Positions 22,282 through 32,964 of a stretch of 64,000 nucleotides of DNA are shown one piece after another. Origin of the DNA: Brucella pseudogrignonensis (GTDB lineage: Bacteria > Pseudomonadota > Alphaproteobacteria > Rhizobiales > Rhizobiaceae); assembly GCF_032190615.1 (NCBI RefSeq), contig NZ_JAVLAT010000002.1:1313561-1377560 (forward strand), given 5' to 3'. Both the position numbers and the translations under genes were made by a program. The notes under the pieces are model-generated. The model saw nothing but the letters and a program-made list of their open reading frames with translations, had not been told where the DNA came from and ran no database searches. Position 1 is the stretch's first letter. Each line of letters opens with the position of its first letter.

Positions 22282-23769
22282 GTGCAGGCGGAACCAATAA
22301 CTGCCAGAATGAATTCGACTAGCTTGTTATCGGGCACTGCAAACCCGTTTCTGGCTGCGATTGAGCATACCCCCACGCCGATGGTTATTACCGATCCACG
22401 CCTTCCAGACAATCCAATTGTCTATGCAAACGAAGCGTTCCTGAATTTGACGGGCCATTCTGCGGAAGAAGTTATCGGCCAAAATTGTCGATTTTTGCAG
22501 GGCGAAGGAACGCGCGCAGATCATATCGATGCTATTCGCAATGCATTACATGCTGAAACCGCAATCGACATTGACGTTCTGAACTATAAGAAATCCGGCG
22601 AAGCATTTTGGAATCGCCTGCATATTTCGCCTGTTAAAAACGCTGACGGTCAGGTCGAGCATTTCGTTGCAACGCAGCTCGATGTGACATTGGAACTCAA
22701 ACAGCTTGTTGAACTTCAAAAAGAACGTGACCTGCTTTCCACGAAAACTGCTCGACACCAAAAACATCTCGATTATATCGTTGATGCGGCCAATATCGGT
22801 TATTGGTCACGTGATTTAAACAGCGGAATTGTGACCGGATCAGCAGAATGTCGACGAATATTCGGCTTCACAGAGAATGAGCCCATTAATTTCGATCAGA
22901 TTGTTGAATTGATCGCTATTGAAGATCGAATGGCTGTGATCCAGCAGACTGAGGCCGCTTTTATAAACGGCGAACCTTATTCCATGGAATATCGGATCAT
23001 CAATAAAGCTGGAGAAACTCTTTGGGTTGAGACCCGAGCAAAAGCCTTGCTTGGTGAGAATCCGGCTCTGGTCGGTGTTATCTTAGACGTGACAGAACGC
23101 AAGCAGAACGAAGCCGACAAAGCACTTGTGACACGGGAAATTTCACATCGGTTCAAGAACTCGATGGCAATGGTTCAATCAATTGCCAACCAGACATTAC
23201 GCAATGCAAGTAATTCCGATGAAGCAAGCAAATTATTTAACGAACGCTTGCATGCACTGGCACAAGCACATGATATGCTGCTGCAAGAGAATTGGAACGG
23301 CGCAACAATCAAACAAATTGCCGACACAGCACTGGAACCGTTCAATAGAACCTACGGCAATCGCATTCGCATAAGTGGCCCATCGCTCTTTGTGTGCGAC
23401 CGAATTACCGTTTCGCTTTCGCTTGGCCTTTATGAACTGGCCACAAATGCTGTTAAATACGGCGCATTGTCGGATGAGCACGGCAGCATCGATTTCAGTT
23501 GGAACGTTATCATTGATAACAGAGAACACAAATTCCACATGCAATGGGTTGAAAGTGGCGGACCGACCGTCACACGTCCATCGCGTCGCGGTTTTGGACA
23601 ACGTCTCATACGCCTGGTTCTCGCGGAAGAACTCAAAGCGCGGTGCGATATTGATTTCGCCCCGACTGGCCTGAAAATTGATGTTGTGGCTCCCATCACC
23701 TGCGAAATCTTTCCTGGCTTTGATCACAGCACGCATTCTACCAGTATTCCCGCTGGAACAACTGGTTAA
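22282..23769 (+). CDS. LOV-domain (blue-light) HWE-family sensor histidine kinase
   Basis: The 495-residue protein opens with a PAS/LOV domain holding GQNCRFLQG, the flavin-adduct cysteine motif of LOV photoreceptors (about residues 65-74). A second PAS domain follows (residues 150-275), then a kinase core with phospho-accepting [19 protein letters not shown], the N-box [13 protein letters not shown], and the HWE signature W-x-E in MQWVESGGP. This is the architecture of the Brucella LOV-HK that phosphorylates general stress regulators such as PhyR under blue light. A GTG start with GGGGAAAG upstream is taken; ATG 22309 is an alternative. Confidence 0.93.
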   Translation: MQAEPITARMNSTSLLSGTANPFLAAIEHTPTPMVITDPRLPDNPIVYANEAFLNLTGHSAEEVIGQNCRFLQGEGTRADHIDAIRNALHAETAIDIDVLNYKKSGEAFWNRLHISPVKNADGQVEHFVATQLDVTLELKQLVELQKERDLLSTKTARHQKHLDYIVDAANIGYWSRDLNSGIVTGSAECRRIFGFTENEPINFDQIVELIAIEDRMAVIQQTEAAFINGEPYSMEYRIINKAGETLWVETRAKALLGENPALVGVILDVTERKQNEADKALVTREISHRFKNSMAMVQSIANQTLRNASNSDEASKLFNERLHALAQAHDMLLQENWNGATIKQIADTALEPFNRTYGNRIRISGPSLFVCDRITVSLSLGLYELATNAVKYGALSDEHGSIDFSWNVIIDNREHKFHMQWVESGGPTVTRPSRRGFGQRLIRLVLAEELKARCDIDFAPTGLKIDVVAPITCEIFPGFDHSTHSTSIPAGTTG

Positions 23770-23828
23770 GAAAAAGAGGCATTTTGACATCTGGTGCCCG
23801 ACTTGAAAAAGCGCCATATGCTGCGATC

Positions 23829-24605
23829 ATGAACGACAGCTCCGCTCCTTCCATTTTTGTTACGGATGACGAACCGCGCCATATTGGACGTGACACGTTA
23901 GTCGCCGCACCGCGTTTTCTCCCGCAGTCGAACGACCAGCCTGCAGTTGAGTGGCTCGTCGCGGATGGATTGACAGATTACGAAGCAGCACTTGCGTTCA
24001 TGGAAGAGCGCGTGCAAGCAATTCGCGAAGGCACCGCAAACGAACTTGTCTGGCTTGTCGAACATCCGGCGCTTTACACTGCTGGCACCAGCGCTCATAC
24101 CGAAGACCTGCTGACGCCGGATCGTTTCCCAGTTTTCAACACCGGACGTGGCGGTGAATACACCTATCACGGCCCCGGCCAGCGCGTGGCCTATGTGATG
24201 CTGGACTTGAAGCGTCGCCGTGAAGACGTCCGGGCATTTGTCACCGCACTTGAACAATGGATCGTCGAGACATTGGCGCAGTTCAATGTCAAAGGTGAAC
24301 GCCGCGCAGATCGTGTTGGCGTCTGGGTTTCACGTCCCGAAAAGCCACTGCTTTCCAATGGAGGCATGTGTGAAGATAAGATCGCTGCTATCGGCATCCG
24401 TCTTCGCCGCTGGGTGAGCTTCCACGGCATTGCCATCAATGTCGAGCCAGAGCTCGAACATTTTGGCGGCATTGTGCCCTGTGGCATTGCGGAATATGGC
24501 GTGACCAGCCTTGTCGATCTAGGTCTGCCGATCACCATGGGCGACGTTGACGTGGCACTGGGAATAGCTTTTGAAAGCGTCTTTGGCCCACGTCAGACGA
24601 AATAA
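23829..24605 (+). CDS. lipB: Octanoyltransferase (lipoate biosynthesis)
   Basis: The protein transfers octanoate from acyl-carrier protein to lipoyl domains in the cytoplasm. The family motifs are all present: [19 protein letters not shown], the lysine segment [15 protein letters not shown], and the catalytic cysteine in [15 protein letters not shown]. From ATG 23829 it has 258 residues, with about 40 residues more at the N-terminus than E. coli LipB, as in other Rhizobiales. An upstream TTG at 23784 would add 15 residues. It is convergent with the EamA transporter, the stops almost touching. Confidence 0.93.
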   Translation: MNDSSAPSIFVTDDEPRHIGRDTLVAAPRFLPQSNDQPAVEWLVADGLTDYEAALAFMEERVQAIREGTANELVWLVEHPALYTAGTSAHTEDLLTPDRFPVFNTGRGGEYTYHGPGQRVAYVMLDLKRRREDVRAFVTALEQWIVETLAQFNVKGERRADRVGVWVSRPEKPLLSNGGMCEDKIAAIGIRLRRWVSFHGIAINVEPELEHFGGIVPCGIAEYGVTSLVDLGLPITMGDVDVALGIAFESVFGPRQTK

Positions 24606-25538
24606 TCATACGGCTTTTATTCGCCTTTCGCGCATGAAGACGTAAAAGCCAGATCCCACAATAATGAAGATACCAAACCATTTCGATGGTGTCGGAAAAT
24701 CACCAAATATAATCAACCCAACCAAAACCGCATTGACGATTTCCAGATACTGAAACGGTGCCAGCATAGATGCCGGTGCAAGCTTAAATGCCTGTACCAC
24801 CAACAAATGGCTGATTGTGCCAATAGAGCCCAGCAAAAACAGCAACAACCAAGGCTGTAGACTATGAGGCAGCGCGAAGCTCAAATCTCCAATGCCAGCA
24901 GCCGTGCCAAAAATCATAAACAGACCTGCGATCAGCGATCCGCCGACGCCAGCATAAAACTGCATCACGACTGGACCTTCCTTGGCACCATATTTGCGGT
25001 TCAAAATCAGATAGATTGCAAAAGTGACGGCAGTCGCCAATGGCAACAGAGATACAGCACCAAAAATCTCAAAGCTCGGCTGAATAACGATCATCGTGCC
25101 GATCAAACCAATCCCGACCGCACTGAACCGGCGCCAACCGACCTTCTCTTTAAGAAAGACAGCAGATAGCAATGTAAGGATCAGCGGCTCCGCAAAAAAC
25201 ACCGCCATGGCGTCGGCGAGCGGCATATATTTAACGGCAGTGAAGAAACATGTTCCGCCGAAACCCATCAGGGCGCCACGCACAAGATTGCCCGTAAGAT
25301 GCTTCGTATGCAGCGCACTCAGACCGCCCATAACAATAAGCACAAGAAACATCAGCCCTGACTGAATGAAAAAGCGCATGAAGGTGACAGTCGCCGGTGG
25401 CATATTGTCCATCATGGCAAGCCACTTGCCGATGGCATCCATAAGCGGCAGTAGCAACACCGAAAGCACCATGATCGCCATGCCTTTAACGTGTGCTTCG
25501 GTACCGCCTGTCGCCTTGCCCTGCATTTTATTACTCAC
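24606..25538 (-). CDS. EamA/DMT-superfamily transporter
   Basis: The 310-residue protein has ten predicted membrane helices in two EamA repeats (about residues 20-150 and 165-305), with the second repeat starting VSLLPLATAVTFAIYLILNR. It belongs to the drug/metabolite transporters related to RarD/YdcZ-type exporters. The substrate cannot be told. It ends with a short basic tail (MRERRIKAV). It stands alone, divergent from parE, with a 283-base non-coding region between. Confidence 0.88.
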   Translation of the reverse strand: MSNKMQGKATGGTEAHVKGMAIMVLSVLLLPLMDAIGKWLAMMDNMPPATVTFMRFFIQSGLMFLVLIVMGGLSALHTKHLTGNLVRGALMGFGGTCFFTAVKYMPLADAMAVFFAEPLILTLLSAVFLKEKVGWRRFSAVGIGLIGTMIVIQPSFEIFGAVSLLPLATAVTFAIYLILNRKYGAKEGPVVMQFYAGVGGSLIAGLFMIFGTAAGIGDLSFALPHSLQPWLLLFLLGSIGTISHLLVVQAFKLAPASMLAPFQYLEIVNAVLVGLIIFGDFPTPSKWFGIFIIVGSGFYVFMRERRIKAV

Positions 25539-25821
25539 AATTTCATCACTGCAATTGCGCTTACGCGAATGGTTGGCCGGTTTCTATCTTAATCCGCGTA
25601 AGGAAGCATGCGGTTTGACTTTAGCCGTGCTTATGGTGCAAATCGGTCTCGCTTTAGGCAAAACCACTTGATAACTTGGGACTAAACTGGAACGTAAGGC
25701 GAACTTTATTCGCAATGCGGGTATTACAGTGGCATTATATATGTGATTCGCAGATATAAATTTGGTGCCGTTCGCTGGGGGCGGTCCTTCAGGTTTCAGA
25801 TAGAAAGCTTTTCGGACAAAG

Positions 25822-27924
25822 ATGGACGATAACGATCTCTTTTCCAGAGTAGTGAACAATGCCCGTGAACGGCAGATGGAACAGCAGCCCAAGAAGGCTT
25901 CTGTATCGACGCCTGCTGCGCAAACGGCAACGGCACCGTCTACAACGAAGCCAGCGCCTGTCGCGACCAAGGCTCCACCTGTTTCATCTGGTGCTGATGA
26001 TTACAACGCCTCCTCCATTCGTGTTCTTGAGGGCCTCGAGCCTGTGCGTCTGCGCCCCGGTATGTATATCGGCGGCACCGACGAAAAGGCGCTGCATCAC
26101 CTTTTTGCAGAAGTCATTGATAACTCGATGGACGAAGCCGTTGCAGGCCACGCCAACTTCATCGAAGTCAATCTTGATGCCGAAGGCTTCCTGACCGTCA
26201 GCGATAACGGACGCGGTATTCCGGTCGACGAACACCCACAGGTGCCTGGAAAATCGACCCTTGAAGTCATTATGACAAAGCTGCATGCAGGCGGTAAGTT
26301 TGACGGCAAAGCCTATGAAACCTCAGGCGGTCTGCACGGTGTCGGTGTTTCGGTGGTTAACGCGCTTTCCGATGTTCTGGAAGTCGAAGTTGCACGCAAT
26401 CGCCGCCTTTATCGCCAGCGCTTTTCGCGCGGCATTCCGCAGGGTGGTCTCGAAGATGTCGGCGAAGTGCACAACCGTCGTGGTACGCGCGTCCGTTTCC
26501 ATCCCGACCCGGATATTTTTGGCAAGAACGCACATTTTGATCCGCATCGGCTTTATCGCATGGCGCGCTCAAAGGCTTATCTTTTCGGTGGCGTAGAAAT
26601 TCGCTGGAGCTGCGATCCCGCACTTCTCGACCCGAAAAAGGAAACACCGGAAAAGGCTGTATTCCACTTCCCCGGTGGCTTGAAGGATTATCTTGCGGCG
26701 TCGCTTGGCAAAGAACATCAGGTGACGCGTGAGATTTTCTCCGGCCGCACCGAAAAGCAGGGCGGGCATGGTGCCGTTGAATGGGCGGTGTCGTGGTATG
26801 GTGGCGACGGCTTCGTCAATTCTTATTGTAACACAATCCCGACGGGCGACGGCGGCACGCATGAAGCAGGTCTGCGCATTGCGTTGACGCGTGGCCTCAA
26901 AGCCTATGCCGAACTGACCAACAACAAGCGCGCTTCGATCATCACCACCGATGACGTGATGATTTCAGCAGCCGCCATGCTCTCGGTCTTCATTCGGGAA
27001 CCGGAATTTGTCGGTCAGACCAAAGACAAGCTTGCAACTGTCGAAGCGCAACGTATCGTGGAAAATGTCATCCGCGATCCGTTCGATCACTGGCTTACAG
27101 CCTCGCCACAGGAAGCTTCGCGCCTGCTCGACTGGGTTGTCGATCGTGCGGAAGAGCGCCTGCGTCGCCGTCAGGAAAAAGAAACAGTCCGCAAGAGTGC
27201 CACGCGCAAACTGCGTCTTCCGGGTAAGCTTGCAGACTGCACGCAGAATGCGGCTGCGGGCGCTGAACTTTTTATCGTCGAAGGTGACTCAGCTGGCGGC
27301 TCCGCCAAGCAGGCACGCAATCGTTCCAATCAGGCAATCCTGCCGCTGCGTGGCAAGATTCTGAACGTTGCCAGTGCTGGCCGTGAGAAGCTGACAGCCA
27401 ACCAGCAGATTGCCGATCTGGTTCAGGCACTGGGGAGCGGCACCCGCAAGAATTATCGCGAAGATGATCTACGTTATGATCGCGTTATCGTCATGACCGA
27501 TGCTGACGTTGACGGCGCGCATATTGCATCGCTGCTCATCACGTTCTTCTATCAGGAAATGCCAGACCTCATCCGCAACGGTCACCTCTATCTGGCTGTC
27601 CCGCCGCTGTATCGTCTCAGTCAGGGTGGCAAAGTCGCTTATGCTCGTGATGATGCGCACAAGGACGAACTGCTCCGTACGATGTTTACCGGACGTGGCA
27701 AAATTGAAATCGGCCGCTTCAAAGGCCTTGGTGAAATGCGCGCCGAGCAGCTCAAAGAAACCACCATGGATCCGAAAAAGCGCACGCTTCTTCGTGTTCA
27801 TGTGGATGAGGATTATATCGATGAAACGCGCAGCACCGTTGATGACTTGATGGGTACAAAGCCGGAAGCGCGCTTTCGCTTCATTCAGGATCGCGCTGCG
27901 TTTGTGGAAGAGCTTGATATTTAA
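25822..27924 (+). CDS. parE: DNA topoisomerase IV subunit B
   Basis: The 700-residue GHKL ATPase subunit relaxes and decatenates chromosomes with ParC. Visible motifs are VIDNSMDEAVAG (ATP-binding), DNGRGIPVDEH, GGLHGVGVSVVNALS (ATP lid), the TOPRIM start ELFIVEGDSAGGSAKQARNR and metal-binding DADVDGAHI. A Pro/Ala/Thr-rich N-terminal extension of about 60 residues precedes the ATPase domain, as in other Brucellaceae. Length and motifs are intact. Confidence 0.95.
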   Translation: MDDNDLFSRVVNNARERQMEQQPKKASVSTPAAQTATAPSTTKPAPVATKAPPVSSGADDYNASSIRVLEGLEPVRLRPGMYIGGTDEKALHHLFAEVIDNSMDEAVAGHANFIEVNLDAEGFLTVSDNGRGIPVDEHPQVPGKSTLEVIMTKLHAGGKFDGKAYETSGGLHGVGVSVVNALSDVLEVEVARNRRLYRQRFSRGIPQGGLEDVGEVHNRRGTRVRFHPDPDIFGKNAHFDPHRLYRMARSKAYLFGGVEIRWSCDPALLDPKKETPEKAVFHFPGGLKDYLAASLGKEHQVTREIFSGRTEKQGGHGAVEWAVSWYGGDGFVNSYCNTIPTGDGGTHEAGLRIALTRGLKAYAELTNNKRASIITTDDVMISAAAMLSVFIREPEFVGQTKDKLATVEAQRIVENVIRDPFDHWLTASPQEASRLLDWVVDRAEERLRRRQEKETVRKSATRKLRLPGKLADCTQNAAAGAELFIVEGDSAGGSAKQARNRSNQAILPLRGKILNVASAGREKLTANQQIADLVQALGSGTRKNYREDDLRYDRVIVMTDADVDGAHIASLLITFFYQEMPDLIRNGHLYLAVPPLYRLSQGGKVAYARDDAHKDELLRTMFTGRGKIEIGRFKGLGEMRAEQLKETTMDPKKRTLLRVHVDEDYIDETRSTVDDLMGTKPEARFRFIQDRAAFVEELDI

Positions 27925-27977
27925 CTCAGCCTGACGATAGGTAATCAATTCGTTGGATTATCAATCCGTGAAAGATA

Positions 27978-27999
27978 GCGGGCGCATATACACGCCCGC
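27978..27999 (+). terminator. Intrinsic terminator after parE
   Basis: GCGGGCG (27978-27984) and CGCCCGC (27993-27999) form a perfect 7-bp stem with an 8-base loop, followed after six bases by TTTATTTATT. It sits between the convergent parE and DUF305 genes. Confidence 0.65.
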
Positions 28000-28006
28000 C
28001 GTCACT

Positions 28007-28432
28007 TTATTTATTGTGCTCTGTCAGCCATTGCTGCATCATTTTGATTTCGGCTTCCTGTGCGGAGATGACTTCTTCCGCGAGCGCTTTTACCTTCGGA
28101 TCAGAACCATATTTTAGTACCACCCGAGCCATATCAATGGCACCCTGATGATGAGGGATCATTCCACGCATAAAATCTGCATCAGCATCACCGCTATATT
28201 CTATAGCCATACCTTGATGCATACGGTCATTGGCAGCTTTATAAGCCAACACCGCAGAATCTGCAGAAGATGCGTCAGCTTTCTCAGGGCCACCACCATG
28301 GTGCATATGGGCATCGCTAGTTCCAGTCTGCGCTTGAGCAATACCCGCTCCGAGACATGCAACCAATACGCTCACTAAAAAAGTCTTTGTTATGCGTTTA
28401 TTGCCACCCAAAAGCATATTCAAAAATGTCAT
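28007..28432 (-). CDS. Secreted DUF305 protein (ferritin-like, metal-associated)
   Basis: The ATG at 28432 follows GGAGG at five bases. A signal peptide ([20 protein letters not shown]) precedes a His/Met-rich segment (AHMHHGGG) and the DUF305 helices [20 protein letters not shown] and [19 protein letters not shown]305 proteins are periplasmic four-helix proteins often linked to copper; the histidines and methionines here fit metal binding. It is not beside copper-resistance genes, so the role is inferred from the family only. Confidence 0.82.
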   Translation of the reverse strand: MTFLNMLLGGNKRITKTFLVSVLVACLGAGIAQAQTGTSDAHMHHGGGPEKADASSADSAVLAYKAANDRMHQGMAIEYSGDADADFMRGMIPHHQGAIDMARVVLKYGSDPKVKALAEEVISAQEAEIKMMQQWLTEHNK

Positions 28433-28541
28433 GAGAACCTCCATGGTTTATCTCATGTCAAAAAATAAGGGTTCCCATCGCTGGAAGGTCAAGCGATCAA
28501 GTGCCAAAAAACGAAGAAAAGCCAATCGCTGATCGCGTGAT

Positions 28542-28724
28542 TTATTGTTTCACATCGATGCCTAGCTTCGTTTGTATGTCATCAATAGATTCCTTGACGA
28601 AGAATGTGAGATCAGCACTCAGCGTCACAATACGCGTTCCCGTACCATAGGCATTATATGACAAAACATGGTTGAAATTGACCGCAACCCGTTCGCCGCT
28701 AACGTCCGTAAGCATAATCCACAT
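28542..28724 (-). CDS. Conserved small protein (60 aa), FlbD-like pattern
   Basis: The small protein is beta-rich (MWIMLTDVSGERVAVNF; TRIVTLSADLTFFVKES) with a short C-terminal helix. The spacing of strands resembles the FlbD family, but it is far from flagellar genes and the resemblance may be only structural. It stands alone between the GNAT and DUF305 genes. Confidence 0.6.
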   Translation of the reverse strand: MWIMLTDVSGERVAVNFNHVLSYNAYGTGTRIVTLSADLTFFVKESIDDIQTKLGIDVKQ

Positions 28725-28793
28725 GTGCCCCTCCTCTGAAAAAACGATTCCTTACAAGAGGATAGGCGTATGTCTCAAAAGGGCAATGACGCT

Positions 28794-29282
28794 TTATAAG
28801 TCAGCACGCATTCGCACTTTTTCAACGATGCATCCAAAACTCGCCGACCATTCTTCGCCATGCTGATAAATACGAAAGCCGAATTTTTCATAAAGCTTAA
28901 TTGCCCGAAGATTGTCGGCATGAGTGCCTATCTCTGCGTCTGAAAAGCCATTCAGTACAATCTGCGCCATCAGCGCATCAAGCAGTGCTCCGCCAACTCC
29001 CTGACCATGATAGAGCGGATGAACCCAGAGGTCTGAAATATAGTTTGTGTTCGGGACATAAGCGCCCCAGCCGAGAATCTCACTGCTTCGTTCTGCCAAC
29101 AAAACACCATCGGCATTCTCATGCAAATCACGCAGGAACTTGACCTGAAGTTCCGACCGGCTTTCGTCCGTAAACGTAATGTCACGCCCTCCGGTTTGCC
29201 ATGCGCGAACTGCTAGATCAGCCATCAAAACAAATTCGCCGGGGAATGCCCGGCGAATGAGAGTTTCAGATTTTACCACCAT
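28794..29282 (-). CDS. GNAT family N-acetyltransferase
   Basis: The 162-residue protein has the GNAT core: strand [20 protein letters not shown] (acetyl-CoA-binding Q/RxxGxG/A loop) and the late segment [13 protein letters not shown]. The start overlaps the gatA stop by ten bases, so it is co-translated with gatA. The acceptor substrate is unknown. Confidence 0.85.
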   Translation of the reverse strand: MVVKSETLIRRAFPGEFVLMADLAVRAWQTGGRDITFTDESRSELQVKFLRDLHENADGVLLAERSSEILGWGAYVPNTNYISDLWVHPLYHGQGVGGALLDALMAQIVLNGFSDAEIGTHADNLRAIKLYEKFGFRIYQHGEEWSASFGCIVEKVRMRADL

Positions 29283-30757
29283 TTTTTCGGGGTAAAGCGT
29301 CCGGCTGCCTGCTCAATTGCACCTGCTGCCTGGAACAAAGTTTCTTCCTCGAACGGGCGACCGATCAGCTGCAAACCAAGCGGCAAGCCCTGATCGTTGA
29401 GGCCCGCAGGAACAGCGATTCCCGGAAGACCAGCCATATTGAGTGTAATGGTGAAGATATCATTGAGATACATCTTGACCGGATCGTTCGCGAGTTCCTT
29501 GTCACCGATGCTGAATGCAGCAGAAGGCGTAATCGGCGTCAGAATTGCATCAACACCGCTCGCAAAGACATTTTCAAAGTCTTTCTTGATCAGCGTACGA
29601 ACCTTCTGCGCACGCAGATAGTAAGCGTCGTAATAGCCAGCCGACAGAACATAAGTTCCAGTCAGAATACGGCGCTTTACTTCCTTGCCGAAGCCAGCGG
29701 CGCGGCTCTGCTCGTACATATCGGCAATGTCCTTGCCCGGCACGCGCAAACCATAACGCACACCGTCATAACGTGCGAGGTTGGAAGAAGCTTCCGCAGG
29801 TGCCACGATATAATAGGCAGCAAGCGCATATTTCGTGTGCGGCAGCGAAACATCGACAACTTCCGCACCAGCATCTTTGAGATACTGGATGCCCTTCTGC
29901 CAAAGCGCTTCGATTTCTTCTGGCATACCATCGATACGATATTCGTTCGGAATGCCGATCTTGAGACCCTTCAGTGACTTTCCAATCGCTGCTTCATAAT
30001 CTGGAACCGGCAGATCAACTGAGGTTGTATCTTTCAGATCGACCGATGCCATGGATTTCAGCAAAATTGCGGCGTCGCGCACATCGCGCGCAATCGGACC
30101 AGCCTGATCAAGCGACGACGCATAAGCGACAACACCCCAGCGCGAAACACGGCCATAGGTTGGCTTGATACCAACTGTGCCGGTAAATGCCGCTGGTTGA
30201 CGGATTGAACCACCTGTATCAGATGCCGTGGCACCAGCACAAAGATGCGCGGCCACCGCCGCTGCTGAACCGCCCGACGATCCCCCCGGCACGAGATCAA
30301 CATCTGAGCCGTTCGCACGCCAAGGGTTTTTCACAGGGCCGTAATAAGAACTTTCATTGGACGAGCCCATGGCGAATTCGTCCATGTTGAGCTTGCCCAA
30401 CATAACAGCGCCGTCAGCCCAAAGGTTAGAAGTGACGGTTGATTCATATTCAGGCTTGAAACCATCAAGAATATGCGAGCAAGCCTGCGTGTGAACACCC
30501 TTCGTCGCAAACAGATCTTTTACGCCAAGTGGAATGCCTTCGAGAGCACCGGCCTTGCCTTCCGCAATGCGTGCATCGGAAGCTTTTGCCATTTCGCGCG
30601 CCTTTTCAGGCGTTACAGCGACATAGGCATTGAGCTTGTCATTGGCAGAATCAATAGCCGCAATATAGGCTTCAGTCAGTTCCGTCGCAGTGAAGGCTTT
30701 GGCCTTCAGCTTATCGCGCGCTTCGGCAATGGTCAGTGCGGTCAGTTCGCTCATCAT
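29273..30757 (-). CDS. gatA: Aspartyl/glutamyl-tRNA amidotransferase subunit A
   Basis: The 494-residue amidase generates ammonia from glutamine and hands it to GatB for amidation of Glu-tRNA(Gln) or Asp-tRNA(Asn). The Ser-cisSer-Lys triad is visible: lysine in [14 protein letters not shown], serines in [13 protein letters not shown] and [14 protein letters not shown]. Length and sequence are standard. A double ATG starts the gene. The order is gatC, a GNAT gene, gatA, then another GNAT gene. gatB is not adjacent and must be elsewhere. Confidence 0.96.
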   Translation of the reverse strand: MMSELTALTIAEARDKLKAKAFTATELTEAYIAAIDSANDKLNAYVAVTPEKAREMAKASDARIAEGKAGALEGIPLGVKDLFATKGVHTQACSHILDGFKPEYESTVTSNLWADGAVMLGKLNMDEFAMGSSNESSYYGPVKNPWRANGSDVDLVPGGSSGGSAAAVAAHLCAGATASDTGGSIRQPAAFTGTVGIKPTYGRVSRWGVVAYASSLDQAGPIARDVRDAAILLKSMASVDLKDTTSVDLPVPDYEAAIGKSLKGLKIGIPNEYRIDGMPEEIEALWQKGIQYLKDAGAEVVDVSLPHTKYALAAYYIVAPAEASSNLARYDGVRYGLRVPGKDIADMYEQSRAAGFGKEVKRRILTGTYVLSAGYYDAYYLRAQKVRTLIKKDFENVFASGVDAILTPITPSAAFSIGDKELANDPVKMYLNDIFTITLNMAGLPGIAVPAGLNDQGLPLGLQLIGRPFEEETLFQAAGAIEQAAGRFTPKKWW

Positions 30758-30771
30758 CTAATCCTGTAAAG

Positions 30772-31245
30772 TCATGCCTCAGCAAGGCGCTTTTCAAAAA
30801 AGGCGCTGTATTCGGAATCGGGATAATCTAAAACCACTCCGCAGCGCGCAAAACCCGAATTTTCATAAAGCCGCCAGGCACTCTCAAAGCCGGGACCAGT
30901 ACCCGTTTCAAGGACCAAATGCGAAGCACCCTTGGCTTTTGCCTGCTCGACAATCGCATCAACAAGATGTGAGCCGATACGCTTACCGCGAACTTCAGGG
31001 CGCGTGAACATGCGCTTAAGTTCACCAACATCGTTGTCATGCATCTTCAATGCGCCACAGCCGACGGCCTTGCCGTCTTCATCTCGCGCGACGAAAACTG
31101 TCGTGTCTGGCTCTGCCATCTGTTCAACAGTCATCTTGAACTGGAACTCGATAGGCGAAAGCGGCAGCATATGGGCGTTCAATGCTTCAACAAGATCACG
31201 CACATCATCCTGCAATGGGGTCTCGATGGAAACCCGGATAGCCAT
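30772..31245 (-). CDS. GNAT family N-acetyltransferase inserted between gatC and gatA
   Basis: From ATG 31245 (GGAG upstream) the 157-residue protein shows LKRMFTRPEVRGKRIGSHLV, the acetyl-CoA loop, and YENSGFARCGVVLDYP at the C-terminus, placing it in the GNAT family similar to YafP or PaiA-type enzymes. It starts five bases after gatC ends and is followed closely by gatA, so all three are co-transcribed. The substrate is unknown. Confidence 0.85.
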   Translation of the reverse strand: MAIRVSIETPLQDDVRDLVEALNAHMLPLSPIEFQFKMTVEQMAEPDTTVFVARDEDGKAVGCGALKMHDNDVGELKRMFTRPEVRGKRIGSHLVDAIVEQAKAKGASHLVLETGTGPGFESAWRLYENSGFARCGVVLDYPDSEYSAFFEKRLAEA

Positions 31246-31249
31246 CGGC

Positions 31250-31537
31250 TTACTCCACGACCTTTGGCACGACAAAGAAATTGTCTTCGGTCACAGGCGC
31301 ATTGGCAACAACCGCACTGGCGATATTTCCGTCCGTCACTGCATCTTCGCGCAAGCGCATTTTCATCGGCGAAACCGACGTCATGGGCTCAACGCCTTCG
31401 ATATCGACTTCGTTCAATTGCTCGACAAAGCCCAGAATTGCATTGAGTTCGCCGGTCATGCGCTCTGCTTCGTCTTCAGTGACAGCAATACGCGCAAGAT
31501 GCGCGACGCGCTTGACGGTGGAAATATCGACGGACAT
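31250..31537 (-). CDS. gatC: Aspartyl/glutamyl-tRNA amidotransferase subunit C
   Basis: The 95-residue protein starts at [20 protein letters not shown], the typical GatC opening, and contains [18 protein letters not shown] and the C-terminal [10 protein letters not shown]. It stabilises the GatA/GatB complex in the cytoplasm. It is the first gene of the leftward cluster. Confidence 0.96.
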   Translation of the reverse strand: MSVDISTVKRVAHLARIAVTEDEAERMTGELNAILGFVEQLNEVDIEGVEPMTSVSPMKMRLREDAVTDGNIASAVVANAPVTEDNFFVVPKVVE

Positions 31538-31653
31538 CCTGTTCTCCGCAATTATATGTTTAGGACGGCACGAAACCACCCCGAAAAGGTTCTTTTACCG
31601 GCTATAACGGTGTGGGTGCGGAAGCGCAACATTTCTTGCGCTTCCATCCATAG

Positions 31654-32361
31654 TTAGAAACTATGAACCGTGCCCGCTGGAGCAACCAGAACTTTGGTAT
31701 TCGTCTGTCCTTCCATGCCAGCAACGAACTTATCCGCATTCTGATCAATGATCGGGAAAGAACCGTAGTGGCATGGTAGTACGGTTTTAAAGTTGAAATA
31801 ACGCTGACAGGCAAGAGCTGCCACAGCACCACCCATCGTAAAGCGATCGCCAATAGGAACTATACCGATCTCCGGCTGATGCAATTCATTGATAAGCGCC
31901 ATATCGGAGAAAATATCCGTATCTCCCATGTGATAAAGCGATGGAGAATTGTTGAAATGGAATACCAACCCGTTCGGGTTGCCCAGCGCCTGACTTTCAC
32001 AGCCGTCCGTCAGGGTAGCTGATGAATGGAGCGCATTGACAAATGTGACAGTAAATCCGTCAAAAGAAAGCGTGCCGCCAGTATTGCCCGGATCCAGCTT
32101 TTCCACACCCTGACTCCCAAGCCAAGCGGCAAGATCGGCATTTGCTATGACCGTTGCACCATGTTCCTTTGCGATTGCCACTGTATCGCCGATATGGTCA
32201 CCATGACCGTGAGTCAGCGCGATATGCGTGGTGCCTTTAGTCGCTTCATTAAAATCGATGCCCTTGGCGCCCGGATTTCCATTGATAAACGGATCAATGA
32301 GAATGACCGCTTGTTCCGTTTCAACGCGATAGGCTGCATGGCCCAACCAGGTGATTTTCAT
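31654..32361 (-). CDS. UPF0173 metal-dependent hydrolase (metallo-beta-lactamase fold)
   Basis: The 235-residue protein begins [14 protein letters not shown] after GGAGACACACA. The zinc-binding [11 protein letters not shown] and later YHMGDTDIF and CHYGSFPII match the UPF0173/YtkL family of metallo-beta-lactamase-fold hydrolases. The natural substrate is not known. It is divergent from ruvX, with a 99-base region between. Confidence 0.9.
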   Translation of the reverse strand: MKITWLGHAAYRVETEQAVILIDPFINGNPGAKGIDFNEATKGTTHIALTHGHGDHIGDTVAIAKEHGATVIANADLAAWLGSQGVEKLDPGNTGGTLSFDGFTVTFVNALHSSATLTDGCESQALGNPNGLVFHFNNSPSLYHMGDTDIFSDMALINELHQPEIGIVPIGDRFTMGGAVAALACQRYFNFKTVLPCHYGSFPIIDQNADKFVAGMEGQTNTKVLVAPAGTVHSF

Positions 32362-32460
32362 TGTGTGTCTCCTTGCGGCTCGATTTTCAGTTTTAAAACA
32401 GATATTACGTTGCAATTCCATCAGGCAATATGAAGCCTGATCAAAATACTATGAGGACAT

Positions 32461-32964
32461 ATGGCCGTCGTTGAGATCGAAGACGTTTTGGAAATTCTGC
32501 AACCCGGCCAGACAGTCGCCGGGCTTGATCTTGGGACCAAAACTATCGGCCTTGCGGTTTCTGATCTCGGCCTGTCGTTCTCACATCCGCGTCCCGTGAT
32601 TAAACGCACCAAGTTCACAATCGATGCACAGGTGCTGCTGAAAGCACTCGAAGCAGACAAGGTCGGCGTCATTATTATTGGCCTGCCGATGAACATGGAC
32701 GGTTCAGCTGGTCCACGCGTTCAGGCGACGCGCGCCTTCGTGCGCACTATGCAGCCACTGACCGACCTGCCCTTCGTCTACTGGGACGAGCGCCTGTCTA
32801 CAGTCGCAGCCGAACGCGCGCTGATCGGCATGGACGTTTCACGCGGAAAGCGGGCCGAACGGATTGATTCGGCCGCAGCTTCCTTCATTTTGCAAGGTGC
32901 GCTCGATCGCCTGCACATGCTGCGCTCATCGAACGTCGATGACAGCGATTACGACGCCGGATAA
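32461..32964 (+). CDS. ruvX: RuvX/YqgF-type Holliday junction resolvase-like protein
   Basis: The 167-residue RNase H-fold protein carries [15 protein letters not shown] (catalytic Asp), [17 protein letters not shown], and the C-terminal [13 protein letters not shown] and [12 protein letters not shown] acidic motifs. The family acts on pre-16S rRNA 5' ends and is structurally related to RuvC. It overlaps the convergent aidB gene by 16 bases. Confidence 0.93.
   Translation: MAVVEIEDVLEILQPGQTVAGLDLGTKTIGLAVSDLGLSFSHPRPVIKRTKFTIDAQVLLKALEADKVGVIIIGLPMNMDGSAGPRVQATRAFVRTMQPLTDLPFVYWDERLSTVAAERALIGMDVSRGKRAERIDSAAASFILQGALDRLHMLRSSNVDDSDYDAG

Noticed and set aside
25690..25704. GAAC-GTAAGGC-GAAC upstream of parE as a LexA box
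   Set aside because: It matches GAAC-N7-GAAC, but the spacer is GC-rich and the halves lack the trailing A found in the three good boxes. About two chance matches are expected in 64 kb on both strands, and no -10 lies nearby.
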